The notes under the pieces were generated by a model that had not been told where the DNA came from, searched no databases, and saw only the letters and a program-made list of their open reading frames with translations. Of a stretch of 64,000 nucleotides of DNA, positions 42,658 through 51,495 are shown piece after piece. The DNA is taken from assembly GCA_020719045.1 (NCBI GenBank), contig DYQY01000008.1, positions 1-64,000 of the forward strand, written 5' to 3'. A program made the translations under genes and the position numbers. This stretch comes from Candidatus Termititenax sp. Lineage in GTDB: Bacteria; Margulisbacteria; Riflemargulisbacteria; GWF2-35-9; DYQY01. How positions within the stretch are numbered: position 1 is the first letter of the stretch; every line of letters begins with the position of its first letter.

Positions 42658-43153
42658 TTATCATAAAACTAGTTTGATTATCTGAATATATCTTATTCTT
42701 TTCCAAATCTAAGGTTATGTCATTACTCTTAAGCACATTCTTCCCTTGATGAACCATTGTTTCACCCTTAAAAACCATCAGCCCCTTATCAATATAATAG
42801 ACAAGTTTTTGGCCATAAACGACATAATCCTTATAGATAACTTTTACGTCTCTAGATGCATTTATAACATTTAGCTCCCTGTCAAAAACCATCTCATTAC
42901 AGTAAATTTTTACACCTTTATAGTCTGATACTATATTGTCAAAAAGGTTAATCTTTTTTTTAGACTCCTTATATGTTGCTTTATCAGCCTTTATCTCCAA
43001 TGCACCCTGATTAATTACTATCTTATCACTTGCCTCAAAATAATTTGTGGCTAGATTAACCTCAAATTTCTCAGCCTTAATCTTAATAGGATTAGCCTCT
43101 TCTGCAAAACTAAATATAGAAATAAATAAAGCTAAAACTATTATCCTAATCAT
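42644..43153 (-). CDS. lptA: LPS transport periplasmic protein LptA-like
   Basis: A 169-residue protein with a signal peptide (1-17) and an OstA/LptA beta-jellyroll of repeated short strands (FEVNLATNYFEASDKIVINQGALEIKA-type pattern, then VKIYCNEMVFDREL and KLVYYIDKGLMVFKG). LptA bridges LPS from the inner membrane to the outer membrane. It overlaps lptC by eight bases, as is usual. lptB, lptF, lptG and lptD are not in the window. Confidence 0.82.
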   Translation of the reverse strand: MIRIIVLALFISIFSFAEEANPIKIKAEKFEVNLATNYFEASDKIVINQGALEIKADKATYKESKKKINLFDNIVSDYKGVKIYCNEMVFDRELNVINASRDVKVIYKDYVVYGQKLVYYIDKGLMVFKGETMVHQGKNVLKSNDITLDLEKNKIYSDNQTSFMISGER

Positions 43154-43565
43154 TCAAAGTTAACTCTCCTCCGCGAAATGTTTTTAACAAGTATCTTTTC
43201 ATATCATATTCTAATTCATTACCCCTGTAAACGTGACGACCATGTTTAAAATATACGTTGGAGCTAGCATATACAACATCGTTGTCAGGATAAAAATTAA
43301 TTACATTAGCAGAAATAGTAAACCCCTTTTCGGAATCAATGGTAGACTCGTACATAACAAATAATTTGTCATACATTTCAATCTTCTTTGCCTTTACCTT
43401 AAAGCCTAACTCGCCCTGCAAAAAGTGCTCGATATCAGCATCAAGCAAAACTAAATTTGGCTCTAGCTTCTTATTTTCAGGAGATTTGTAGGTAAAGTCG
43501 ACACTCGTAAAAACTAAATATAATAATAAAATAATCAGAAAAGGAACAATGTATTTACTTATCAT
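43146..43565 (-). CDS. lptC: LPS export protein LptC-like
   Basis: A 139-residue bitopic protein: one N-terminal transmembrane segment (residues 5-22), then a periplasmic LptC fold (about 45-139). It includes FLQGELGFKVKAKKIEMYDKL and VVYASSNVYFKHGRHVYRGNELEYD, the alternating strand pattern of OstA-type domains. It receives LPS from the ABC transporter and passes it to LptA. The overlaps on both sides (TPR gene upstream by 11, lptA downstream by 8) indicate one operon. Confidence 0.8.
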   Translation of the reverse strand: MISKYIVPFLIILLLYLVFTSVDFTYKSPENKKLEPNLVLLDADIEHFLQGELGFKVKAKKIEMYDKLFVMYESTIDSEKGFTISANVINFYPDNDVVYASSNVYFKHGRHVYRGNELEYDMKRYLLKTFRGGELTLND

Positions 43566-44190
43566 TCTTTAGGTTATCTATACTATACTTATTGAAAACA
43601 CTGGATGCCTGCATTGATCCTACCTTAACTAAAGTTCCAGTTAATCCAAAGTAATCTCCCACTTGCTGCTGTCCATAACCTTTGGCAAGAAACAAAGCAA
43701 CACCATCAGGCTCATACCTAATAGCTTCTTCAATTATTTGAAGACCCTTTTTCCAGTCCTTCTTTTCTCCATGTATATAGGCAACATATCCTAGTGCCCA
43801 CCCCTTTGCAGAGCTCTCAGGACTTAAACTAACTACCTTATAAAAATATTCCTTAGACTCTTCCTTTTTGTCATTAAAATAAAGAGCAAAAGCATGATTG
43901 AAGTTTGCCTTCCAATCACCTGAAGCTACTTCCAGCTCCTCAGTTGTTTGACCTAGAATCTTCTTAGCAAAGCTTGGATCTATTTTATTTATACTTGCAA
44001 GTTCATTAAAGCCCTCTTGTAAAAAACCTGTTGACGCATAAGCCATAGCTAAATTAAATTTGACTCTTAAGTCGGAAGTTGTCTGTGCTGTTTTATATGC
44101 AACCTTAAGATCTTTCCACTGAGCTTCCGAAATCATAGAAAAACTCAAACTAAAAGTTACAAGAACAAAAAAAAGTAACTTACTGCTCAT
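43555..44190 (-). CDS. Periplasmic TPR-repeat protein
   Basis: A 211-residue protein with signal peptide (1-22, ending around SEAQ) and several TPR-like helical pairs (NLAMAYASTGFLQEGFNELA near 45, HAFALYFNDKKEESKEYFYKV near 90, ALGYVAYIHGEKKDWKKGLQI near 125). It is a scaffold for protein contacts in the periplasm; its partner is unknown. The ATG at 44190 follows within the end of ugd; the open frame extends ten residues upstream. It is coupled to lptC. Confidence 0.7.
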   Translation of the reverse strand: MSSKLLFFVLVTFSLSFSMISEAQWKDLKVAYKTAQTTSDLRVKFNLAMAYASTGFLQEGFNELASINKIDPSFAKKILGQTTEELEVASGDWKANFNHAFALYFNDKKEESKEYFYKVVSLSPESSAKGWALGYVAYIHGEKKDWKKGLQIIEEAIRYEPDGVALFLAKGYGQQQVGDYFGLTGTLVKVGSMQASSVFNKYSIDNLKNDK

Positions 44191-45517
44191 CACTTGGCCT
44201 CCCAATAGAAAAATATACAAAACCTTTTTCCTTCATTTTATTTGATTCATATAAATTTCTTCCATCGAAAATTACTTTACGCTTCATTAAAGAAGCCACT
44301 CTATCAAAGTCAGGTGTTCTAAACTCATTCCACTCAGTGTGAATAATAAGAGCTTCTGCATTCTTTAAAACATCATAAGCGTTATCATGATAACCTATTC
44401 TGTTCCCTAAAATTCTTTTTGCATTATCCATAGCAACAGGGTCAAAAGCATCTATAATGCAACCCTTACTTAGTAATACCTCGATAACATCTAGTGATGG
44501 AGCTGCTCTCATATCATCTGTCTTTGGCTTAAAAGAAAGACCCCAAACTGCAATCCTTGCTCCTTTTAATGGTATTCCTTTCAAAGCAAAATAATTAATA
44601 ACTTTTTGAGCTAATATTTTCTTTTGTTTTTTATTTACTTCCTCAACAGCGTTTAACAAATCCATACTAAGTCCATTATCTTTGCCTGTCTTAACAATAG
44701 CTTTAACGTCCTTTGGAAAACATGACCCGCCATAACCAACTCCAGGGAATAGAAATTTATTTCCTATTCTTGAATCAGCGCCTATAGCTGTTCTAACAAA
44801 ATCTATATCTGCGCCAACTTTTTCACATAACCCAGACATCTCATTCATAAAAGAAATCTTTGTAGCCAAGATAGCATTAGCTGCATACTTAGTAACCTCA
44901 GCACTTCTATTATCCATTAAATGTATACGATTATTTGTTCTAATATACGGAGCATATAATTCTGACATAATTGACAAAGCTTTTTCCGAACTTCCGCCCA
45001 AAACAACTCTATCTGGCTTTGAAAAATCATCTAATGCAGAGCCTTCTTTTAAAAACTCGGGATTACTAATCACGTCAAATTCAAACGAAACATTCCTTAG
45101 CTGTATCTCTCTACTAATAGTCTCTCTAACTAAATCAGCAGTCCCAACAGGAACTGTTGATTTATTAACAACTACTTTGTATCCATTAATATTGTTTCCA
45201 ATATCTTTAGCTACTTGAATAACATAACTAAGGTCTGCAGAACCATCTTCCTCAGGTGGAGTTCCAACCGCAATAAATAATACCTCGTTGTCTTTTACAG
45301 CGCTCTTAATATCTGTTGTAAACATTAATCTTTTTTCTCGAATATTCCTGGTCATCAAAGAGTCTAATCCTGGTTCATATATAATCGGATCGCCTTTCTT
45401 TAATCTAGCAACCTTCTTCTCATCTATATCTACACAAGTTACTTGATTGCCAGTATCAGAAAAACAAGCCCCAGCGACTAATCCAACATATCCAGTGCCA
45501 ATAACTGCAATTCTCAT
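44180..45517 (-). CDS. ugd: UDP-glucose 6-dehydrogenase
   Basis: A 445-residue dehydrogenase making UDP-glucuronate from UDP-glucose with two NAD+. The NAD motif IAVIGTGYVGLVAGACFSD starts at residue 3, NKSTVPVGTADLVR near 118, the catalytic Lys-containing YAANAILATKISFMNE near 212 and the catalytic Cys in GVGYGGSCFPKDVKAI near 260. It ends in the UDP-binding domain (VWGLSFKPKTDDMRAAPS near 325). UDP-GlcA is a building block for surface polysaccharide and fits the glycosyltransferases downstream. GGGGGG precedes the ATG. Confidence 0.95.
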   Translation of the reverse strand: MRIAVIGTGYVGLVAGACFSDTGNQVTCVDIDEKKVARLKKGDPIIYEPGLDSLMTRNIREKRLMFTTDIKSAVKDNEVLFIAVGTPPEEDGSADLSYVIQVAKDIGNNINGYKVVVNKSTVPVGTADLVRETISREIQLRNVSFEFDVISNPEFLKEGSALDDFSKPDRVVLGGSSEKALSIMSELYAPYIRTNNRIHLMDNRSAEVTKYAANAILATKISFMNEMSGLCEKVGADIDFVRTAIGADSRIGNKFLFPGVGYGGSCFPKDVKAIVKTGKDNGLSMDLLNAVEEVNKKQKKILAQKVINYFALKGIPLKGARIAVWGLSFKPKTDDMRAAPSLDVIEVLLSKGCIIDAFDPVAMDNAKRILGNRIGYHDNAYDVLKNAEALIIHTEWNEFRTPDFDRVASLMKRKVIFDGRNLYESNKMKEKGFVYFSIGRPSDEQ

Positions 45518-45532
45518 ATTGCCCCCCCTAAA

Positions 45533-48070
45533 CTATTGATATTCTATTCTTTGTATATATGACCTATTATCTCTAGTTAATACTTTTAATTTTATAGTAT
45601 CTGCTATTTTCCTTACTGTTATATTAAACATCCCATTCGTTACAGGGACAACTTCATCATTTATATATAAAGCAACTACTTGATTATCAATCTTTCCCTT
45701 TACATTGACGTTGCTTCCTAAGTCGCTAATATCACTTATTGATACTTGATTATCCAGTGCCTTAATGTCTGTTCTTGCTTTAAACACATAATCTACAGCG
45801 CCTTTTCCCTCTAAAATAACAGTTCTCGGTGAATCTAAATTAAAAGAAAAAGGTGCGCTAGAAATATCAACCTTAACAGTATACTTTGAGAAATCATCAG
45901 CAGGTATAGAATAAAGACCATTTGCATCAGTCTTCATTACTTCTTGATTTACAAAAACTCTTACACCAGGCAAAACCTTGTCTTCATTATCATAAGCGCC
46001 ATTACTATTTACATCCACATACACTCTTCCATGAACTTTACCTGAAATTAATACACCAAAGTTTGCTAGAACCCTTGATGAATTATCAATTAATATCATT
46101 CTTGGATGGTCATAAGTGTGGATAATATCAGAATGCTCTTTATGTATAGCAATATCATAATCTCCAACTGGCACATCTCTTAAAGTATAAATCCCTTGTT
46201 TATTTGTTGTAACAACTGATCCATTTGAAAGTTTTACACTAACACCTGGAACACCAACTTCACCTTCATCATAGTTAGCATTCATGTTCTCGTCTTTAAA
46301 AACAATCCCTGTAATAACTGAATTACCTCCACCTAAACGCAGATTGTAATCAAAATTCTGTGAATACTCTACTCTCAGCTCATCTAATAAAGAATCTGCT
46401 CTCAAGTATGGATCTTCATTATTAATCCTTCTGTATCCTCGAATTACAAACTTCCCATCATTATTAGGATACCAAGTATACTGAAGCATATAATAATGCA
46501 GATACTTCCATCCTGATCTCCACTGATTATACATATCATTCTCAACATATCTTGTCTGGAACTGATAAAAACCATCAAGGCTCATATTCCCGTTGTTAAA
46601 AAATATTGGATTCATAATTATAAAATTATCATACTCTTGCTCATTACGATTTTCTGAGGCTGTATAATACCTATACTGCTTTCCAGTTGCTTCAAATTGA
46701 TAAGTAAATGGACTTACAATTGGAACTTTAAACCCAACTGAATGTTGAGTTCTATCATAGTCTCTAGTTGGAGAACGCAAATCATCATAGTCTAAAGGTT
46801 TATATCTGTACCACACTGATACAGGACCGATATCATTATAAAGCTTTAACTGATACGACCTATTCTGATAAAAATAATTATCAACTGTCGTTCTATCTGC
46901 TTCTGCCTTACTGTTTGAATAATCTGCTTGAATATTAGGCAGTAAACCATTAATTTTTGAAGCCCTATAATTTGCAAACAAATAATCTGTTTGATTGACT
47001 AATGGTTCGTTATTAACATGTTTCTGATAATTCTCACCATTGTATCCGACATCCCAAACAGCATCAGGTCTATAAAATAGACTATATTTAAAGCCTGTAT
47101 AACCAGCATAATTTTCGATGCCAACTGGCATCAAGAAACCTTCATCTATTGCTAGATATCTGAGTGAAGCATTAATCCCTGAAAGTGAATCATAGCTCAG
47201 TTTTAAGTCTCTACCTATCTTACTATTACTATCTCTACCTATTTCACCATATACTTTATATCCACGTACTGCCCAATCATACAATAAACTTAAAGATTGG
47301 TTACTTAAGTTAATGCCAACCTGATTACTTCTATCGATATTATATAGCAACTTTGCATAGGCAATGTTCTGATAACTACGCATATTTTCTCGCTCTAAAA
47401 CACTCCCCCAGTAACCAAAATTATTTCTTCCATAAAACAAAAATGCCTCAATGTCGTTATATTTATTCATCCAGCTTAAACCTTGAAGTGGCTGTGAAGG
47501 CATTACAATAGTTGATTTGCCTTGTATATACTGGTCTCCAGCCTCAAACACACCTATCTCGCTATCTAATCTAGCATTAAACTCGTATACTCCCCTAAAC
47601 TCTGGCTTATCCTTAATGCCGACTCTTCCATAAAACCCACCCAAAGGAGTAGGTCCCTTGGTGTCTAGCTTGTAATACATATAATGATAAAACCAATTAT
47701 TCTCAGAAAATGCAGAGGTGGAATCTCCTCTTCCATATCCAGCAGTAAAGTTTGAAACAAACTTCTTACCACTATAATCAACATTAGACATTTTCTTCTC
47801 GCCAAATAAAGGCTTAGTATTAATATTTACAACGTAAATATCCTTTTTAGAGCCTTTCTTAATTACTATAAATTTTGACTTACCTGGTTTTAACCCTTCT
47901 ATAAGTAAATTTTCTTCACTTATAGAAATAGCAATATTATCAGGATTATCAATAATCAAAACCTTTTCAACATCAACTACTCTTACTGCCTTGGATTCTT
48001 TATAATCAATATCAATTACTGCTGAAAATAATAAAGATGAAAGCAAAAAGAAAGCTAAAAGTCTTCTCAT
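45533..48070 (-). CDS. Usher-like outer-membrane protein with two SdrD-B-type domains
   Basis: An 845-residue exported protein (signal peptide 1-17). Residues about 25-85 resemble the N-terminal domain of pilus secretins (VRVVDVEKVLIIDNP, then ISISEENLLIEGLKPGKSKFIVI). Residues about 105-575 show dense alternating aromatic strands typical of a large outer-membrane beta-barrel. Near 590 and 690 come two SdrD-B/CNA-B-like domains with calcium-loop patterns DENMNANYDEGE and DVNSNGAYDNED. The whole length suits a fimbrial usher, but I see no classical PapC-type N-terminal domain. It overlaps a PapD-like chaperone gene by four bases. A divergent chaperone-usher system is inferred. Confidence 0.6.
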   Translation of the reverse strand: MRRLLAFFLLSSLLFSAVIDIDYKESKAVRVVDVEKVLIIDNPDNIAISISEENLLIEGLKPGKSKFIVIKKGSKKDIYVVNINTKPLFGEKKMSNVDYSGKKFVSNFTAGYGRGDSTSAFSENNWFYHYMYYKLDTKGPTPLGGFYGRVGIKDKPEFRGVYEFNARLDSEIGVFEAGDQYIQGKSTIVMPSQPLQGLSWMNKYNDIEAFLFYGRNNFGYWGSVLERENMRSYQNIAYAKLLYNIDRSNQVGINLSNQSLSLLYDWAVRGYKVYGEIGRDSNSKIGRDLKLSYDSLSGINASLRYLAIDEGFLMPVGIENYAGYTGFKYSLFYRPDAVWDVGYNGENYQKHVNNEPLVNQTDYLFANYRASKINGLLPNIQADYSNSKAEADRTTVDNYFYQNRSYQLKLYNDIGPVSVWYRYKPLDYDDLRSPTRDYDRTQHSVGFKVPIVSPFTYQFEATGKQYRYYTASENRNEQEYDNFIIMNPIFFNNGNMSLDGFYQFQTRYVENDMYNQWRSGWKYLHYYMLQYTWYPNNDGKFVIRGYRRINNEDPYLRADSLLDELRVEYSQNFDYNLRLGGGNSVITGIVFKDENMNANYDEGEVGVPGVSVKLSNGSVVTTNKQGIYTLRDVPVGDYDIAIHKEHSDIIHTYDHPRMILIDNSSRVLANFGVLISGKVHGRVYVDVNSNGAYDNEDKVLPGVRVFVNQEVMKTDANGLYSIPADDFSKYTVKVDISSAPFSFNLDSPRTVILEGKGAVDYVFKARTDIKALDNQVSISDISDLGSNVNVKGKIDNQVVALYINDEVVPVTNGMFNITVRKIADTIKLKVLTRDNRSYIQRIEYQ

Positions 48071-48822
48071 TTAACCTTAATCTCTTCCATAAATATCTTA
48101 TCATTACCAAAATCTAAACTAAGAATTAAAGTGAGCCCCTTCGCATTTAAGGCATAACTAGAAAGAAGCAAAGAATCACTTTCACTTCTTGTTTTGTCTG
48201 GCAAGGTTGAAAGACTGGAAATCTCTTTCTTAATTACAACTGTATTTTTGTCATCTAGTAATAAAAGCGTTAAATTTGGTCTTAACAAAACATTCCCATT
48301 ATTACGAATATTAAATCTATAATACAACTTATTACCGATTAAACTAGCAGACACAGTATCAACTTTATAATTAACTAAAGACCTCTCTGTAATCTCCTTA
48401 TAAATAATACTGCCTATTCTTCCTCCAAAGCTAACCCCACTTCCTTTTGGCTCAGCAACTGGTCTTGCCTCAAAAAATAACACCCCATATTCGCCAGCAG
48501 TATCTGTCTTTGACGCTTTAACATTCATCATTACCTGTTTAGACTCTCCAGCTTTTAGCTTTAGCAAAGTTGGATAATACACTACATCATCAAGCAATGA
48601 ATACTCTGTTGTTCCTGCTGGAACAAATATCTTCTCCGAACCCTTAAGTTGCCAATCGTTTAAATATACTCTTACTGATATTTCTTCCGAACCTTTATTC
48701 GTTACAGTAAATGTTCTTCTAATATTTGAATCAGGATCCATCTGCAAAGTATAATTAGATGGAGCTACAGAAAGATTTACTGCAAAAGCTACACTTAATA
48801 AACATATAAATATTTTTTTCAT
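48067..48822 (-). CDS. PapD-like periplasmic chaperone
   Basis: A 251-residue protein with signal peptide (1-18). Residues about 20-115 form an Ig-like domain of the pilus-chaperone type (TFTVTNKGSEEISVRVYLND, then LKLKAGESKQVMMNVKASKTDTAGEYGVLFFEA). A second beta domain follows (about 145-250). Chaperones of this kind hold pilin subunits by donor-strand complementation. It lies immediately before the usher-like gene and after two small secreted proteins, the usual content of a chaperone-usher locus. Family assignment is by pattern, not by a strong motif. Confidence 0.62.
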   Translation of the reverse strand: MKKIFICLLSVAFAVNLSVAPSNYTLQMDPDSNIRRTFTVTNKGSEEISVRVYLNDWQLKGSEKIFVPAGTTEYSLLDDVVYYPTLLKLKAGESKQVMMNVKASKTDTAGEYGVLFFEARPVAEPKGSGVSFGGRIGSIIYKEITERSLVNYKVDTVSASLIGNKLYYRFNIRNNGNVLLRPNLTLLLLDDKNTVVIKKEISSLSTLPDKTRSESDSLLLSSYALNAKGLTLILSLDFGNDKIFMEEIKVK

Positions 48823-48834
48823 TTTACTCTCCTA

Positions 48835-49392
48835 TTACTCTACAGTAACATTAATCCTAACATTCTTATTTAAAGCTGCCTTTGCATTATTTGGAATATT
48901 CATTATCCAATTAAAGGACAGCCACATCCAACTATTATCACCACTTGAATTAACTACATTTAAAATAGTTGTTTCTGCGTTTTTCAACTGAACAGAAGAA
49001 TTGGATCTGTACTTCTGGGTCCCAACTGGGTCTCCTGCATCTAAATATGCAGTATAACTTGCAGCATCTGCTGGAGAAACAGTTAAAACATTTTGCGTTG
49101 AATAACCATAATATAAATCATAATACAAATATGGTTGATTACTGCTATCTAACGGGAATCCATCATCAATAACTTCTGCATAAACCTTAACAACAAAAGA
49201 ATCTCCAGCAGGAACATCCATCGTAACAGAGGTTGCTGAATATGGTGATGTTAACCCATTAATATACACTAACGGCTTCCTTAATGGATGCACTGTCTCA
49301 GCATACATAGTTGACCAACCAGTTGTATAAGTAACGCTCGGTACTGCAAAAGAAAAACTTAACAATAGCAATAAAATAAACAGCTTTTTCAT
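48835..49392 (-). CDS. Secreted protein, candidate pilin or fibre subunit
   Basis: A 185-residue protein with signal peptide (1-16, SFA/VPS). The mature part is beta-rich (SATSVTMDVPAGDSFVVKVYAEV, then QPYLYYDLYYGY and LNKNVRINVTVE), with no cysteines and many Ser, Thr and Tyr. The last strand alternates hydrophobic residues, as expected of a donor-strand partner. No family recognised. It lies 12 bases before the chaperone gene and 24 after another secreted protein, which supports co-function as a surface subunit. Confidence 0.6.
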   Translation of the reverse strand: MKKLFILLLLLSFSFAVPSVTYTTGWSTMYAETVHPLRKPLVYINGLTSPYSATSVTMDVPAGDSFVVKVYAEVIDDGFPLDSSNQPYLYYDLYYGYSTQNVLTVSPADAASYTAYLDAGDPVGTQKYRSNSSVQLKNAETTILNVVNSSGDNSWMWLSFNWIMNIPNNAKAALNKNVRINVTVE

Positions 49393-49416
49393 ATCAACAG
49401 CCTTTCAAATAATCGG

Positions 49417-49923
49417 CTACTCTGTAAGAGTAAATGCAACTATAGATCTGTACTTGCCACTGTTTTGTGTTTTAGGAACATTTAACCTAAACTTAAAAAA
49501 CAAATCAGTGCCATCTGGAAAATTATTATATTCAGAAACTGCAGACGAATATGTTAACACTGGGTCTAGTGTAAATGCCTGCGCATCTTTACCGTACCAA
49601 ACACCTCTCGCATTTGCGCCTAAATGACCATACCAATAGAAATTAGAGTTAGGGATAACATTGTTTCCATCAGTTAGCTCCATTGTGTCATGTATCTTTA
49701 GTTGCCATGGTTCGCCGTTATTTGTCTTTACATTAACCTTTATTCCTTCGTTATCAGGAATATCCGACAAAAACTGCCCAGGTCTTACGCTTGGCACTTC
49801 CAATGTGTACCTATCAACATCTATTTCATACACACTTTGAACATTAACTACAACATTAAGTCTTGCTGTAGCTGAGAAACCCATAGCTCCCAACAATACA
49901 ATAACTAATAATAATCTATTCAT
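49417..49923 (-). CDS. Secreted protein, second candidate fibre subunit
   Basis: A 168-residue protein with signal peptide (to about residue 20). The mature part is beta-rich and ends NSGKYRSIVAFTLTE, a pattern like the last strand of spore-coat-U or WxL-type surface domains. It lacks cysteines. ATG at 49923 is chosen because AGGAG lies six bases before it; a TTG two codons upstream is in frame. It resembles its downstream neighbour in size and export but not obviously in sequence. Confidence 0.6.
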   Translation of the reverse strand: MNRLLLVIVLLGAMGFSATARLNVVVNVQSVYEIDVDRYTLEVPSVRPGQFLSDIPDNEGIKVNVKTNNGEPWQLKIHDTMELTDGNNVIPNSNFYWYGHLGANARGVWYGKDAQAFTLDPVLTYSSAVSEYNNFPDGTDLFFKFRLNVPKTQNSGKYRSIVAFTLTE

Positions 49924-49932
49924 AGACAACTC

Positions 49933-50592
49933 CTAGTTACCAACCATGTCGATAAGCTTAATGTCATCGATTGCCATGTCCACACTTCCTTCTTTTTCGT
50001 CAGCAAGAACGATAATTTGAAAATGAATTAATCCTCCAGAACCATCTTTTGAATCAAAGTTTCTTTTATTATCGCCAACAGTTGGATTAACGTCTTTAAA
50101 ATTAACTAATGGAATTAGAATAGCCTTCCAGCCTTTCCAATTAACTGGTTGAGTAAACTCAAACTTGTCATCAAAAATTGGCGAATAGTTGTCCTCAACA
50201 TCCTGTTCAAGAACCATATTCTTATTATCGTCATCATACACCTGTAAACTTAACTTACCGCTTTTTGGTCCATTACCATAAACCATAAGCTTAAGATGAG
50301 TATATCTGCTAGCGTCTTTACCAACGTATGTTCCTAGTCCTCCAACATACCAACCCTTAGTTTTTCCTTTAAGAGCAAGCACTTGTGTGCCTAAATAACT
50401 TACCATAGGATCACCTTTATATATCATTGCATTAACAGGAATTGCATTAATATCCCCAAACGTCCACCAAGCCGGAGCCTCCATTATTGTCCCATCGTCA
50501 AAATTATCCAAATCAAATACTTTTGGCATCTTTCCCTCTTCGGCATATGCAAAAGCTACTAACATTAATAACACTAATACTATTTTCTTCAT
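49933..50592 (-). CDS. Exported beta-sandwich protein (CIA30/carbohydrate-binding-like)
   Basis: A 219-residue protein with signal peptide MKKIVLVLLMLVAFAYAEE. The mature domain opens VFDLDNFDDGT, continues with LKLMVYGNGPKSGKLSLQVYDDDNK and ends VDMAIDDIKLIDM. This galactose-binding-like jelly roll pattern is typical of carbohydrate-binding or CIA30 modules, so it may bind a surface glycan. The start at 50592 is fixed by the signal peptide. It is first in the five-gene set that leads into the usher-like gene, and could be a tip adhesin. Confidence 0.62.
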   Translation of the reverse strand: MKKIVLVLLMLVAFAYAEEGKMPKVFDLDNFDDGTIMEAPAWWTFGDINAIPVNAMIYKGDPMVSYLGTQVLALKGKTKGWYVGGLGTYVGKDASRYTHLKLMVYGNGPKSGKLSLQVYDDDNKNMVLEQDVEDNYSPIFDDKFEFTQPVNWKGWKAILIPLVNFKDVNPTVGDNKRNFDSKDGSGGLIHFQIIVLADEKEGSVDMAIDDIKLIDMVGN

Positions 50593-50733
50593 TTTTCTAT
50601 TTCTCCCTTCAATGTTCTTACTGCCTATTATTATACAAGACATGCTCTCGTGTTGGCAAATATTATAGCCAGTTATTTATCGAAAATATTCATCGTTATT
50701 CCCACCTATATTAATTAGGGACTATATTTTAAA

Positions 50734-51495
50734 TTAATCACCTATAAAGCAACCTGCTCCAATTGCTCCATTAAGTTGATTATATTTAGGAATTATTATT
50801 TCCACACTGTTTTCTTTTTTTAGAAACTCAAGTATTGCCTTATTCTTTGATACTCCTCCAACAAAAACAATTGGTTCACTTTCTACCATTGTAGACAAAA
50901 CCGATGATACTCGCTCAAACACACTATAATTCACACCTGCAGCAATGCTTGAGTTTGGAACACCCTCAAAGATTTTACTAAGCACTTCCGACTCTCCAAA
51001 AACTGCACAAGTATTACTTAATTGCTGAGGATTGCTGTAATAACTGGAAAGGTCATCCAAAGAAATATTAAGCACGCCAGCCATGTTTTCTAAATATCTT
51101 CCTGAACTTGCTCCACATTTATCGTTCATGAATACATCAACTATTTTTTTATTGGCAACTTTAACTATCTTGGTGTCTTGCCCACCAATATCTAATAGAA
51201 TAAAATCACTAAGCCCTGTTTGATGCATAGCTCCTATCGCATGTGCCTTTTGTTCTGATATTGTTCTTATCCCTTCAATATGAACACCATGCTTACCATA
51301 TCCAGTAGCAGTTATCTTATCGTCCGATGTTAGCCCTAACTTTTCCAAATCTAAAACAAAAGTGCTAGATAATTGCTTACGAAAGCTGTTATAAAAACTT
51401 ATTGAATCAAAAATCCTACTATCCTTAAGCTCACCTACATCATCTAAATAAGCAACTTTGACAGAGCGACTACCTAGATCAATTCCGACTTTCAT
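50734..51495 (-). CDS. HgdC-type 2-hydroxyacyl-CoA dehydratase activator (BadF/BcrA ATPase)
   Basis: A 253-residue ASKHA-fold ATPase. It has GIDLGSRSVKVAYL at residue 4, TATGYGKHGV near 62, DIGGQDTKIV near 99, NDKCGASSGRYLENMA near 119 and NTCAVFGESEV near 158. The Cys in the latter two motifs bind the bridging 4Fe-4S cluster. Such activators use ATP to inject an electron into a dehydratase or benzoyl-CoA reductase. No partner HgdA/B or BcrB/C subunit is visible here. It overlaps ligA by four bases at the end of the flagellar operon. Confidence 0.88.
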   Translation of the reverse strand: MKVGIDLGSRSVKVAYLDDVGELKDSRIFDSISFYNSFRKQLSSTFVLDLEKLGLTSDDKITATGYGKHGVHIEGIRTISEQKAHAIGAMHQTGLSDFILLDIGGQDTKIVKVANKKIVDVFMNDKCGASSGRYLENMAGVLNISLDDLSSYYSNPQQLSNTCAVFGESEVLSKIFEGVPNSSIAAGVNYSVFERVSSVLSTMVESEPIVFVGGVSKNKAILEFLKKENSVEIIIPKYNQLNGAIGAGCFIGD

